From Acanthopleuribacter pedis (GTDB lineage: Bacteria > Acidobacteriota > Holophagae > Acanthopleuribacterales > Acanthopleuribacteraceae), in assembly GCF_017377855.1 (NCBI RefSeq), contig NZ_JAFREP010000003.1, positions 372,001-436,000 on the forward strand: 64,000 bases of DNA, read 5' to 3'. Shown here one piece after another: positions 18,857-27,139 of this stretch; the stretch's first letter is position 1, and the number at the start of each line of letters is the position of its first letter. A model generated the notes under the pieces. That model saw only the letters and a program-made list of their open reading frames with translations. It had not been told where the DNA came from and did no database searches. The position numbers and the translations under genes were made by a program.

Positions 18857-19420
18857 GTATGTGGTGGTTGGCGGATACGCGGTGGCGTATCATGGGCACC
18901 CAAGGTTCACGAAAGATATCGATATTTTTTACCGGCGCGATGATGAAAACTTAGAAAAGCTTAAATCCTCGCTCGTTGTTTTTGGTTTTCGCTTAGAGGA
19001 CCTTGACGAACGTCTTTTTGAGTTTGGCAATATTGTTAAGATTGGCGTTGAACCAAGTCGGATCGACCTACTTAATGAAATTGACGGTTAGAGCTTTGAT
19101 GATGCTTTTACCTAAGAAGCGCGATAACTCGCGGCGATTTTAGCTAAACCTCTGGGCTGCAACGGTCTGTGAAAATGCTCACCGCACCCAGTGGGTGCGC
19201 GTCGTGCGCGACCCCGGTCCGCTTTTCCCAAACCATTTCGCTCCAGATCTTTAGCCAAAATCCCTCACGCTTATCGCGCTTCTTAGGTTTTATAGATGCG
19301 GAATATGGGAATTTTGATTCTATCCAAGTGAAGTTCATAAGCAAAAGAGCGTTAATTTTAAATAAACGGGCACCTGGACTACTTCAAGATCTTGCCGACC
19401 TTCAAAATCTGGAGGCCTAA
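18798..19420 (+). pseudogene. Nucleotidyltransferase gene disrupted by a stop and a palindromic element
   Basis: The 5' part encodes a nucleotidyltransferase fold: a start like NIQHHFKELLALLEKNQVEY, then VVVGGYAVAYHGHPRFTKDIDIFY with the GG...D-x-D pattern of the family. After LLNEIDG comes an in-frame TAG (19089-19091); reading continues as SFDDAF and is then cut by element copy B (19111-19287). If the element and one copy of its 5-bp duplication TTTTA are removed, the frame resumes exactly as DAF-IDAEYG and runs through VKFISKRALILNKRA to a natural end, DLADLQNLEA, typical of this family. The intact ancestor would be 146 aa. Two independent lesions (nonsense and insertion) make loss of function likely. 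Confidence 0.88.
19111..19287 (-). mobile_element. Palindromic MITE-like element, copy B
   Basis: A 177-bp element flanked by perfect 5-bp duplications TTTTA (19106-19110 and 19288-19292), inserted in a nucleotidyltransferase gene in reverse orientation relative to copies A and C. Both ends are well preserved: it begins CCTAAGAAGCGCGATAAC and ends CGCTTCTTAGG, giving terminal inverted repeats of about 37 bp, with a GCACCC/GGGTGC hairpin inside. This copy proves that the element is an insertion, because the interrupted reading frame can be rejoined exactly. Confidence 0.92.
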
Positions 19421-19508
19421 CCTACGCCGCCTCCTTTAATGGGATTGCGACCTGGGAAGGGTGGAGCCGGCACGCTAATGAACCCGGTGCCGGCACCGTG
19501 GGTTGGGG

Positions 19509-19778
19509 TTAATTGATTGAGATGCGGCTGAACAGGCGGGTGAGTTCCTGCTCGTAATCGCGGTCGTAGATGAAGGCGTCATTGAACCGTTCCGGTTCGA
19601 ATTTGCGGTTAGGGCTGAAGTCGCCCGCCGGCTGGTCTTCAAATGCCGCCTCGGCCCCAAGCCGAATGAGGGCGTCCACCTCGGCCTGCTCTTCCGAACC
19701 GTCCGGAAGGGCCGCCGAGACCCTGATTCCGCGTCGTTTTTTCGAACCAGGCGTCGTTTGAGTTTGTGCAAAAGACAC
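19509..19778 (-). CDS. Small hypothetical protein after caspase-like gene
   Basis: About 89 aa, beginning at GTG 19778, four bases after the stop of the caspase-like gene. An alternative longer frame reaches 19916 but overlaps that gene. The ribosome site is weak, so coupling to the upstream gene is likely. The sequence is polar: KKRRGIRVSAALPDGSEE, then an acidic ALIRLGAEAAFEDQPAG and a C-terminal FNDAFIYDRDYEQELTRLF. No family recognised. The tight linkage suggests a partner, substrate or regulator of the peptidase. Confidence 0.55.
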   Translation of the reverse strand: MSFAQTQTTPGSKKRRGIRVSAALPDGSEEQAEVDALIRLGAEAAFEDQPAGDFSPNRKFEPERFNDAFIYDRDYEQELTRLFSRISIN

Positions 19779-19782
19779 CCGC

Positions 19783-21207
19783 TTAGGTGGTCGCCGGCAC
19801 CGGTCCCAGACGGACCGCCGGATCGCCGAAGACCACATAGTTGCGGGCGTCGTGATGCGCGCACCAGGTTTCGGCAATGGCCGCCGCTTTTTCGGGATCC
19901 ACCGGTGTCCCTTCATCGGCCCAGTGCAGTTCTTCCAAGTGATCCGTCAGTTCGGTGGCCAGTTCCGCATAACGCTGGTTGACCACGTCCACCGCCGCGC
20001 CGACGGGAAATCCGTCCAGCAGCGCGCTTACCGCGCTGGTAAAGGCGGCCGGGTACGAACCGCCGTGGTTTCCCTCGAACGAATGAAGGTACAGCAGATC
20101 GACATGGCTCACCACGGCCTGCAAGGCACCACGCTCGCGACTCAGCAGTTTTTGGGACAAGGCGTTGACAAAGGCTTCATCGGCGATGTTACGACGTCGG
20201 CCCGCTTTGAAATGGGGTTGGATTTTGGGGGTGCCGCCGCCGAAACAGGAGAGGTTAAACCAAATGGTGCCGCTGTTGGGCGCCGGTTGGACGCTGTCGG
20301 GACCCAGCACGTACGCGTCCGACCAGGGCGCGTCGCCGCCGCGCCAGTCACCGCAGACCAACGCGCCCTGGGCCGCCCGCGCGTCTGGGCGGTCCGCGGT
20401 GATGGTCTCCTCGGCCGCCATGCCGTGGCTCAAACTGACCAACAGCGAAGCGGGGTCCGCGCCGCCCGCCAACGCCTGAAAGGCGGCCTTGGTCGCCGCG
20501 GCGCCGCGCATGTCGCGCAGGTTGATGTTGTTTTTTTTCGCGAGCACCTTGCTCAAAGGATCCAGGAACAGGTCATAGCCCGCGATGGTGGCGGCATCGT
20601 GGGTCGGGCACCAGAGTGCGACCGCTTGGGTTTCGGCCGCCGCGGCGCGGGTTTCGGTTTCCACCACCTGACGGGCATAAGCCGCGTAATCAGCCAGGCG
20701 GTCGAAATGCAAACGCCCGACCGCGAATTGCACGTCCAACTGTTGTTGGAAGTGAAACGGAATCTGTTCCGGTGAACCCACCAACAGCAGGTAATAGGGC
20801 AGCTTTTCGGGATCGACGGGACCCGCGCCCATGAAATGGCGTCGCAGGAAGGCGGCTTTGCTTTCGCGGGGCGCCAAACCCTCCTCGCCGGTGATTTGGT
20901 AAAAACGGTCCCCGGCCTGGCGGCGACGGTGTTCGATCAGCGGTGCCAGCGCATCAAGCAGGCCGTCGTCGCTGTCGCGGGGCAGGACCAGGCCCCAACC
21001 CGCGGAGGCCAAGTTTTTGGGTTCAACGCCGTGAATCACGTTGAGGTAGGTTTTCTTGCGGCCGGCCGTGTACTGCTTGAGCGCAAGGTCTTCGGCCGAC
21101 GGGTCTTGACCGGTTAGCGCGGCGGTCAGGCCGGCGGGGGAGATGGGTTCGAAAGCGGGACGGCCGCCAGGGAAGAGGCCGAGACGGTAAATGGTGGATT
21201 CCGACAA
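19783..21207 (-). CDS. Caspase-like (clan CD, C25-type) cysteine peptidase homologue
   Basis: About 474 aa. Starts at TTG 21207 with GGAG nine bases upstream. No signal peptide, so a cytoplasmic protein. The middle has YYLLLVGSPEQIPFHFQ followed by VGRLHFDRLADYAAYARQVV, a layout like that of gingipain-type C25 domains. The probable catalytic dyad is His261 (LLVSLSHGMA) and Cys321 (IWFNLSCFGGG), each following a hydrophobic strand, as in caspases, gingipains and CHAT domains. The C-terminal third (DHLEELHWADEG, ARNYVVFGDPAVRLGPV) carries the FGDPAVRL motif frequent at the end of C25 catalytic domains. Unlike gingipains it is not secreted, so an intracellular regulatory or defence-type protease is plausible. 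Confidence 0.78.
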   Translation of the reverse strand: MSESTIYRLGLFPGGRPAFEPISPAGLTAALTGQDPSAEDLALKQYTAGRKKTYLNVIHGVEPKNLASAGWGLVLPRDSDDGLLDALAPLIEHRRRQAGDRFYQITGEEGLAPRESKAAFLRRHFMGAGPVDPEKLPYYLLLVGSPEQIPFHFQQQLDVQFAVGRLHFDRLADYAAYARQVVETETRAAAAETQAVALWCPTHDAATIAGYDLFLDPLSKVLAKKNNINLRDMRGAAATKAAFQALAGGADPASLLVSLSHGMAAEETITADRPDARAAQGALVCGDWRGGDAPWSDAYVLGPDSVQPAPNSGTIWFNLSCFGGGTPKIQPHFKAGRRRNIADEAFVNALSQKLLSRERGALQAVVSHVDLLYLHSFEGNHGGSYPAAFTSAVSALLDGFPVGAAVDVVNQRYAELATELTDHLEELHWADEGTPVDPEKAAAIAETWCAHHDARNYVVFGDPAVRLGPVPATT

Positions 21208-21318
21208 GGTTCACACTCCGGTGATGAAGCATTGAGGCAAGGACGTATCCTGTAAAAAACCCTTTTGATGCTTTGGTTCATTTTTTTCAAAATAAAATGA
21301 TGTCCCCGTGCCCAAACG

Positions 21319-21352
21319 GAAAACGGCCGGGCGGGAGGTCCGCGCCGGCCGT
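21319..21352 (-). terminator. Probable terminator after guaB
   Basis: Perfect 8-bp stem ACGGCCGG / CCGGCCGT with a 14-base loop. Read on the minus strand it is followed by TTTCC, a short T tract. It lies 26 bases past the guaB stop, between guaB and the caspase-like gene, so it should limit readthrough into the latter. Confidence 0.55.
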
Positions 21353-21377
21353 GCTGTTGTTCGAAATGCGGTTCGCC

Positions 21378-22844
21378 TTACAAACGGTAGTTCGGGGCTT
21401 CTTTGGTGATGATCACGTCGTGGGCGTGGTTCTCGCGCAAGCCCGCTTGGGAGACCTTGGCAAACCGCGCGTTCTCGCGCAACTGCGCCAGCGTTTGGCA
21501 ACCGGTCAAACCCATTCCCGCGCGCAAACCGCCGAGCAACTGGGTGACCACGGCGGACAAACTCCCCTTATAAGGGACCTGGCCTTCAATGCCCTCGGGC
21601 ACCATTTTGGTTTGCGAGGCGTCTTCCTGGAAGTAACGATCCGCGCTCCCATCTTTCATGGCGCCGATGCTGCCCATGCCGCGGTAGGTTTTGTAGGTGC
21701 GCCCTTGGTAGAGCACGGTTTCGCCGGGACTCTCGTCGGTGCCCGCGAAAAGGCTGCCGATCATGACCGCGTGCGCGCCCGCCGCCAAGGCTTTGGTGAT
21801 GTCGCCGGAGAACTTGATGCCGCCGTCCGCGATGATGGTGGTGTCGGTGTGCTTGGCCGCTTTGACCGCCTCGGAGATGGCGGTGATTTGCGGCATGCCC
21901 GCGCCGGTGACAACCCGCGTGGTGCAAATTGAGCCTGGGCCGATGCCCACTTTGACCGCGTCGGCACCCGCGTCGATCAAGGCCTTGGTGCCTTCGCCGG
22001 TGGCCACATTGCCGACCAGCAGCGGTACATCGGGGAAGGCCTGCTTGAATTCACGGGTGGCCTTAATGACCCCGGTGGAATGACCGTGGGAGGAATCGAG
22101 CACCATCAAATCGGCTTTTGCGTTGACCAGCGCTTGGGCGCGTTCCATCATGCCGGCGCCGATCCCGAGCGCGGCGGCAACCCGCAAGCGGCCCTGGCCG
22201 TCTTTGCAGGCACGGGGATATTCGATTTTTTTCTGAATGTCTTTGACCGTGATCAGGCCGCGCAACGCGTATTTGTCGTCAACCACCAACACTTTTTCGA
22301 TGCGGTGCTTGTGCAGGTAGTACTTGGCTTCCTCCAGCGTGGTGCCCACGGGAACCGTAATCAGCTTGTCGCGGCCGGAGGTCATCACGTTGGAAACGGG
22401 CTGCGCGTAGTTGGTTTCAAAACGCAAGTCGCGGTTGGTAATGATGCCCAACAGGGTGCCGTCTTTTTCGACGACGGGAATGCCGGAAATGCGGAAGTGG
22501 CTCATCATGTCTTCGGCCCGTTGAATCGCCTCGTCCGGGCCGATCGTGATCGGGTCGGTGATCATGCCGGACTCCGATCGTTTGACTCGGTCGATGTTTT
22601 CCGCTTGTTCCTCGATGCTTAAGTTTTTATGGACGACGCCGATCCCGCCCTGCTGTGCCATGGCGATGGCGAGGCGGTGTTCGGTGACGGTATCCATGGC
22701 GGCCGATAAAAACGGGATGTTTAACTCAATGTCGCCGACCAGGCGGGTGCGCGTGTCCGCATCGTTAGGATGGAACTGAGCCAAGGAAGGGATCAGGATG
22801 ACGTCGTCGAACGTTAAGGCTTCCAAGATTGGGAACTCAAGCAT
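21378..22844 (-). CDS. guaB: IMP dehydrogenase
   Basis: About 488 aa, standard length. Oxidises IMP to XMP with NAD+, the committed step of GMP synthesis, in the cytoplasm. It begins [16 protein letters not shown], has two CBS domains inserted at about residues 95-205 ([24 protein letters not shown]), the DSSHGHS and GNVATGEG strands, and the catalytic-loop [13 protein letters not shown] with the nucleophilic Cys, followed by the MYRGMGS-equivalent ([11 protein letters not shown]) flap. AAGGGG precedes the ATG. Monocistronic; no guaA is adjacent. Confidence 0.97.
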   Translation of the reverse strand: MLEFPILEALTFDDVILIPSLAQFHPNDADTRTRLVGDIELNIPFLSAAMDTVTEHRLAIAMAQQGGIGVVHKNLSIEEQAENIDRVKRSESGMITDPITIGPDEAIQRAEDMMSHFRISGIPVVEKDGTLLGIITNRDLRFETNYAQPVSNVMTSGRDKLITVPVGTTLEEAKYYLHKHRIEKVLVVDDKYALRGLITVKDIQKKIEYPRACKDGQGRLRVAAALGIGAGMMERAQALVNAKADLMVLDSSHGHSTGVIKATREFKQAFPDVPLLVGNVATGEGTKALIDAGADAVKVGIGPGSICTTRVVTGAGMPQITAISEAVKAAKHTDTTIIADGGIKFSGDITKALAAGAHAVMIGSLFAGTDESPGETVLYQGRTYKTYRGMGSIGAMKDGSADRYFQEDASQTKMVPEGIEGQVPYKGSLSAVVTQLLGGLRAGMGLTGCQTLAQLRENARFAKVSQAGLRENHAHDVIITKEAPNYRL

Positions 22845-22981
22845 GGTGTGGTTTTCCCCTTAAAAAGTTGTCGCGGCGCGGGTGAATGGACCGAGCCGGA
22901 TAAAGCGAGGCCCGCCGCAATGATGCGACACGGGGGCTCGGGTGATGTTGGATGTGGTGGGTGGACGGTTGCAAGGCGAAT

Positions 22982-23620
22982 TTAGAAACGGAAGCCGAAA
23001 CCAAGCGAAATGAAGCTGATGCCGAACTCACCGAGATCGTGCTGTTGCGCCTGCAAATCGGCCATGAATTGCTCGTTAAATTTGAAGCGCAGGCCAAGCC
23101 CGTACAAGGGCTCGACACCGGTGTCGTGGGTTTTGCGTTTTTCGCCGGTCTGGGTCAGGGCCTCGAAATCAATGCGGTAGTATGCAATGCCCGCTTGGCC
23201 GTAACCCTCGAACTTGTCGGTGAAGGGATATACACCCAACGCGGTCAGGTCGGCGGTAAAGGTTTGCAAACGGATGGTGGTGTCGAAACCGGTGGTGTCG
23301 GTGGTAACGAACTTGCTGTCATCCACATAGGCCGCGCTGCCTTCCACGGCAATGTTTTTGTTAATGGTGTAACCCTCGGTCAGCTTAAAAGCGGCGGTGG
23401 CTTTGTCGCGCTGAATGCCGCCGCTGGTATCCAAACCCAAACGGCCCGCGGCCACGTCGGTGACGTAGGCGATGTCGTCGTCCCAAGAAAGCTCGGAAAC
23501 CTTAAACAATAAGTAGTTGGGGGTGCTGCTGTCGGGTCCGGCATGGGTCGATTGTGCCTGCAGGCAGGGGACCGCCGTCGCCGCGGCCAGAATTAGCAAG
23601 GTAAACCATTTTGCATTCAT
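22982..23620 (-). CDS. Outer-membrane beta-barrel protein
   Basis: About 212 aa. The start at 23620 has GGAG eight bases upstream and gives a signal peptide (WFTLLILAAATAVPCLQAQS); the open frame upstream to 23671 lacks these. The mature protein is about 190 residues of alternating strands (YTINKNIAVEGSAAYVDD, FEGYGQAGIAYYRIDFEA, GLGLRFKFNEQF) and ends in FISLGFGFRF, with the terminal Phe expected for BAM recognition. An eight-stranded OmpA/OmpW-size barrel is likely. Ligand unknown. Monocistronic, diverging from the GAF gene. Confidence 0.8.
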   Translation of the reverse strand: MNAKWFTLLILAAATAVPCLQAQSTHAGPDSSTPNYLLFKVSELSWDDDIAYVTDVAAGRLGLDTSGGIQRDKATAAFKLTEGYTINKNIAVEGSAAYVDDSKFVTTDTTGFDTTIRLQTFTADLTALGVYPFTDKFEGYGQAGIAYYRIDFEALTQTGEKRKTHDTGVEPLYGLGLRFKFNEQFMADLQAQQHDLGEFGISFISLGFGFRF

Positions 23621-24051
23621 ACAAGTGTCTCCACGTGAGATGTGTTGCGCCGCAACCTGACTTTCCGGCAAGGGTCCCGTTAACAGCCACGGGGCGCGGG
23701 GATCATTGGGTGATCCGAATCAATCGACGGGACCGGCCGAAACGCGGGTCTGGTTCAGCCTTTGGTGAAGGGATATGGCCCGATGCAGTACCCGAAAAGG
23801 CGGGCGTCGCACGCGGTGCCGACCCGTCGCCGAACCTGCGATTAAGCCTTGCACTATAACTGGAAGCCCGGCCCAGTGGCAAGCGGTGATCCGTCGGAGC
23901 AGGCTCCCGCGACCCCGGGCGACAGGCGCGTTGCACCGACCCGTCCCATCCCGGCCGCATCGCCTAATTGTGTTAGGATTTACAAAAAAACTTGAGTTCC
24001 TTTCTGTGCAACCGTTTATAGTAATATTACGCACTCCCGGGAGACCTGCAC
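23621..24051. other. Divergent promoter region
   Basis: The spacer between the outer-membrane barrel gene (minus) and the GAF gene (plus). No gene seen. The last 60 bases before the GAF gene are AT-rich and carry a plausible promoter, listed separately. Confidence 0.5.
23992..24022 (+). promoter_or_regulatory. Possible sigma-70-type promoter for the GAF gene
   Basis: TTGAGT (23992-23997), a 17-base spacer and TTTATA, overlapping TATAGT, at 24015-24022, in an AT-rich stretch within otherwise GC-rich sequence. It is followed by a GGGAG ribosome site and the ATG at 24052. The match is partial. Confidence 0.4.
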
Positions 24052-25104
24052 ATGAGTTTTTCGCCGCCGCGGCGGTTCGAAGAAGTGAGCCTTAAAGTCG
24101 CCGGCCAGATCGAACTGCATCCGCTGGCGGTGACCGTGCTTGAAGAAGCACGCGTCCATACCAAGGCCCAACATCTTTGGTTCGTTGTCCGCCGCAAGTC
24201 CGGCATGACCATCGAAGCCGAGCTGGCCGCCGATGGGCACGAGGTCCAAAAACGGTCGCTGCCGCTGTCCGCCGCGCCCGCCCATGTTCGGACCGTTGTG
24301 GATGTCGCCATTCGGGAGAACACCAATTTGGTGGTGGATTCAACCGCCGGCGACGACCGTTTTGCATCCCTCCCCGCCTTCCAAGACACCCCCGCCGCCC
24401 TTCTCACCGTCCCCGTCACCATGCCTGGCGCGCCTGGCAAAGTGCTGGCGGTATTGCATATGTCCCGCGATGCAGGCGACGGCTGTTTCGACGCGGAGGA
24501 CGTTCAGTTCCTCACCAGGCTGGCCCCCAACCTCGGCGTTTCCGTGCTCAATGCGCTCAAGGTCGGGCTCTACATCAAAAAAATTGAACAACAACAGAAG
24601 CAACTGCGGGAAAGCGAACAAGCCTCGCCCCGCTGTGAACGGTGCGGCGCACCCACCGATGAAAACGGAACATCGGCTACCCCTTACCCCAAACTACCCA
24701 CCGACGATGGCAACGCCACCCTTTCCCCCGCGGAAATCGCCCACTTCATCGAGCGTGGTAAAGACGCGCGCAAGGTTCTTCACGATCTCGGCAACCATCT
24801 CAACGGCGCCGTGCTGGCCAGTGAAGAAGTGGTGGAAATGCTCTCGGAATCCCGACTGCTCCAAGTCCAAAAAGCTTTTGAGATCATCAAGGAAGAGGGC
24901 GACAATCTGTCCAACTTTTTTCGCGACGATCCCCGCGCTAAATTGTGGCCCGAATACACCGCCCGCGCCCTCGACGGCCTGACCAGTGAGTACGAAACCA
25001 TGCATGGCGATATCCAAGGCGTCGTCAAGTATTTACAGATCATGAAAGAGATCATTTACGATTACCAGAGCCGTGCCATAAACAGCGATATGGGCCAATC
25101 CTAA
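24052..25104 (+). CDS. GAF-domain protein with HisKA-like helix, no kinase domain
   Basis: About 350 aa, cytoplasmic. Residues about 18-175 form a GAF domain (ALLTVPVTMPGAPGKVLAVLHMSR is the typical central strand pair; SVLNALKVGLYIKKIEQQQKQL is the exit helix leading to a coiled coil). A CxxC pair (CERCGA) sits in the linker near residue 195. Residues about 230-330 contain KVLHDLGNHLNGAVLASEEV, which looks like a histidine-kinase dimerisation H-box with His244, but no N/G1/G2 ATP-binding boxes follow. It may be a phosphotransfer or dimerisation protein, or a degenerate sensor kinase. No response regulator is adjacent. Confidence 0.72.
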   Translation: MSFSPPRRFEEVSLKVAGQIELHPLAVTVLEEARVHTKAQHLWFVVRRKSGMTIEAELAADGHEVQKRSLPLSAAPAHVRTVVDVAIRENTNLVVDSTAGDDRFASLPAFQDTPAALLTVPVTMPGAPGKVLAVLHMSRDAGDGCFDAEDVQFLTRLAPNLGVSVLNALKVGLYIKKIEQQQKQLRESEQASPRCERCGAPTDENGTSATPYPKLPTDDGNATLSPAEIAHFIERGKDARKVLHDLGNHLNGAVLASEEVVEMLSESRLLQVQKAFEIIKEEGDNLSNFFRDDPRAKLWPEYTARALDGLTSEYETMHGDIQGVVKYLQIMKEIIYDYQSRAINSDMGQS

Positions 25105-25580
25105 GCCGCTCGCTTTGCCGCGTCCCGGCTTGCTTTTCACCGGCTTTCGGGTGATGATACGAAGCCCGCAAAACTCACCCATGTTTCGTTGCCTCGCGGC
25201 GGTGCCAAAGCCCTGTCGACCCATCCGGTTTGACGGGACAACGCGGCTTGGGTGAGGGATGCGGGCGCGCTCGAACACCATGTGAATTCCGTGAACGCCG
25301 GCCCTGACTTGGGAAGGTCGGAAACCCGTGAATCGCCGGTTCAGGTTGACGGAGCGCTTACCGCAACCCGCCGCACCCCATTCACGGGCCAAGGGCCGTC
25401 ACGGGGGAACATCGATGCAACTGTCGGTAAAAAAGCATGAGATGCGGTTTGACCGACGCGGCGTCACAAGGCCTTTCGGGATAAAGAAGCCGAGATCGCT
25501 CGGGGCACTCGCGCCCCGCGACGCGGCCTGCCTTGCCTTGGACTTGTTTCGGTGCAAAATAACGCAAAAGAAAGGTAGTC
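25105..25580. other. Intergenic region upstream of icd
   Basis: No gene found. A small hairpin TCACC...GGTGA lies around 25136-25153 after the GAF gene, without a T tract. The region just before icd (25530-25570) is AT-richer and presumably holds its promoter; no convincing box pair can be named. Confidence 0.4.
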
Positions 25581-26798
25581 ATGGAAAAAATCAAAGTAGC
25601 CAATCCCGTCGTCGAACTCGACGGCGATGAAATGACGCGCATTATTTGGAAATTCATCAAGGATCGTTTGATCCTGCCCTACCTCGACATCGACCTGGTT
25701 TACTACGATTTGGGAATGAAACACCGCGACGATACCGACGATCAAGTCACCGTCGATGCGGCCAACGCGATTAAGAAATACAAAGTCGGCGTTAAGTGCG
25801 CCACCATCACGCCCGACGAAGCGCGTGTGGAAGAGTTCGGCCTCAAGAAAATGTGGCGCAGCCCCAACGGCACCATCCGCAACATCATCGGTGGTACCGT
25901 GTTCCGTGCGCCCATCATCTGTAACAACATTCCCCGTTACGTGCAGGGCTGGCAGAAACCCATCGTGATCGGCCGTCACGCCTTCGGTGACCAGTACAAA
26001 GCGACCGATTTCAAGGTGCCGGGCCCCGGTAAGTTGACCCTGACCTACACCCCGGCCGACGGTGGCGAACCCCAAGAATACGAAGTATTTGACTTTCCTG
26101 GCAGCGGCGTTGCCATGGGCATGTACAACCTGGACGAGTCCATCCGCGGCTTCGCCAAATCCTGCATGAACTACGCGCTGAACCTGAACTACCCGCTTTA
26201 CATGTCCACCAAAAACACCATCCTGAAAGCCTATGACGGCCGCTTCAAAGACCTCTTCCAAGAAGTCTACGAGTCGGATTTCAAAGAGAAATTCGAAGCC
26301 GTGGGTTTGACCTACGAGCACCGTTTGATCGACGACATGGTCGCCGCCGCCCTCAAGTGGAGCGGTGGTTTCGTTTGGGCTTGTAAAAACTACGACGGCG
26401 ATGTTCAGTCCGATACCGTCGCCCAGGGTTTCGGATCACTGGGCATGATGACCTCCACCTTGTTGACGCCCGACGGTGAAATCTGCGAGGCGGAAGCCGC
26501 CCACGGCACCGTGACCCGTCACTACCGTCAGCACCAAGCGGGCAACAAAACCTCCACCAACCCCATTGCTTCGATCTTCGCGTGGACCCGCGGCTTGCTG
26601 CATCGCGCCAAGTTGGACGGAAACGATGCGCTGCGCAACTTCGCGGAAAGCCTCGAAGACGTGTGTGTGGAAACCGTTGAAGCCGGCTACATGACCAAGG
26701 ATTTGGCGTTGCTGGTCGGCAACGATACCGCCTACCTCCACACCGAAGAATTCCTCGCCAAATTGGACGAAGGCCTCCAGGCCAAAATGCGTGGCTAG
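25581..26798 (+). CDS. icd: NADP-dependent isocitrate dehydrogenase
   Basis: About 405 aa. It is of the type II (eukaryotic-like, homodimeric) subfamily rather than the E. coli type, judged by the start [19 protein letters not shown], the block [19 protein letters not shown] with substrate-binding Ser and Arg, and the region [17 protein letters not shown] that binds NADP. Catalyses oxidative decarboxylation of isocitrate to 2-oxoglutarate in the TCA cycle. AAAGG stands upstream of the ATG. Monocistronic, with its own terminator directly downstream. Confidence 0.96.
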   Translation: MEKIKVANPVVELDGDEMTRIIWKFIKDRLILPYLDIDLVYYDLGMKHRDDTDDQVTVDAANAIKKYKVGVKCATITPDEARVEEFGLKKMWRSPNGTIRNIIGGTVFRAPIICNNIPRYVQGWQKPIVIGRHAFGDQYKATDFKVPGPGKLTLTYTPADGGEPQEYEVFDFPGSGVAMGMYNLDESIRGFAKSCMNYALNLNYPLYMSTKNTILKAYDGRFKDLFQEVYESDFKEKFEAVGLTYEHRLIDDMVAAALKWSGGFVWACKNYDGDVQSDTVAQGFGSLGMMTSTLLTPDGEICEAEAAHGTVTRHYRQHQAGNKTSTNPIASIFAWTRGLLHRAKLDGNDALRNFAESLEDVCVETVEAGYMTKDLALLVGNDTAYLHTEEFLAKLDEGLQAKMRG

Positions 26799-26825
26799 GA
26801 TGTTTTGAGGAACTTGGTTTTTGAG

Positions 26826-26850
26826 AAGGGTCCCGGTTGGGGCCCTTTTT
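26826..26850 (+). terminator. Intrinsic terminator of icd
   Basis: AAGGGTCCC, a four-base loop GGTT, GGGGCCCTT and then TTT-ATTT. A nine-pair stem with one G-U and an immediate T tract, 27 bases after the icd stop. Confidence 0.85.
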
Positions 26851-27139
26851 ATTTGGGATGGTTTGGGGATTTTTTTTTGGTGTTCCAGATGGGGCTTGGG
26901 TTGGTATTCCTTAATTTCTCAAGCTAAGTTAATTTAGAGCCAAAACGACAATGAAAGCGAAAAGTGGGTATGATTCGAGAAAAACCATCTTCGTCAAGAA
27001 AGTTGAATCGCTCGAAGCCCAGTCATCCAAAGCGGAACCAGGTCAAGGAAAAAGGCGGCTCCAAATCGCCCATCCTGCACCCCCCCTCAAACCCTGTGAA
27101 TGACGAATCCCGAGCCAAGTCCAATGGGAACCCAAGCCA
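26851..27139. other. Convergent intergenic region
   Basis: Lies between the icd terminator and the end of the TonB receptor gene on the other strand. A 62-codon Lys/Ser/Pro-rich frame (26964-27152) has no ribosome site and overlaps the receptor's 3' end. I see nothing else. Confidence 0.45.
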
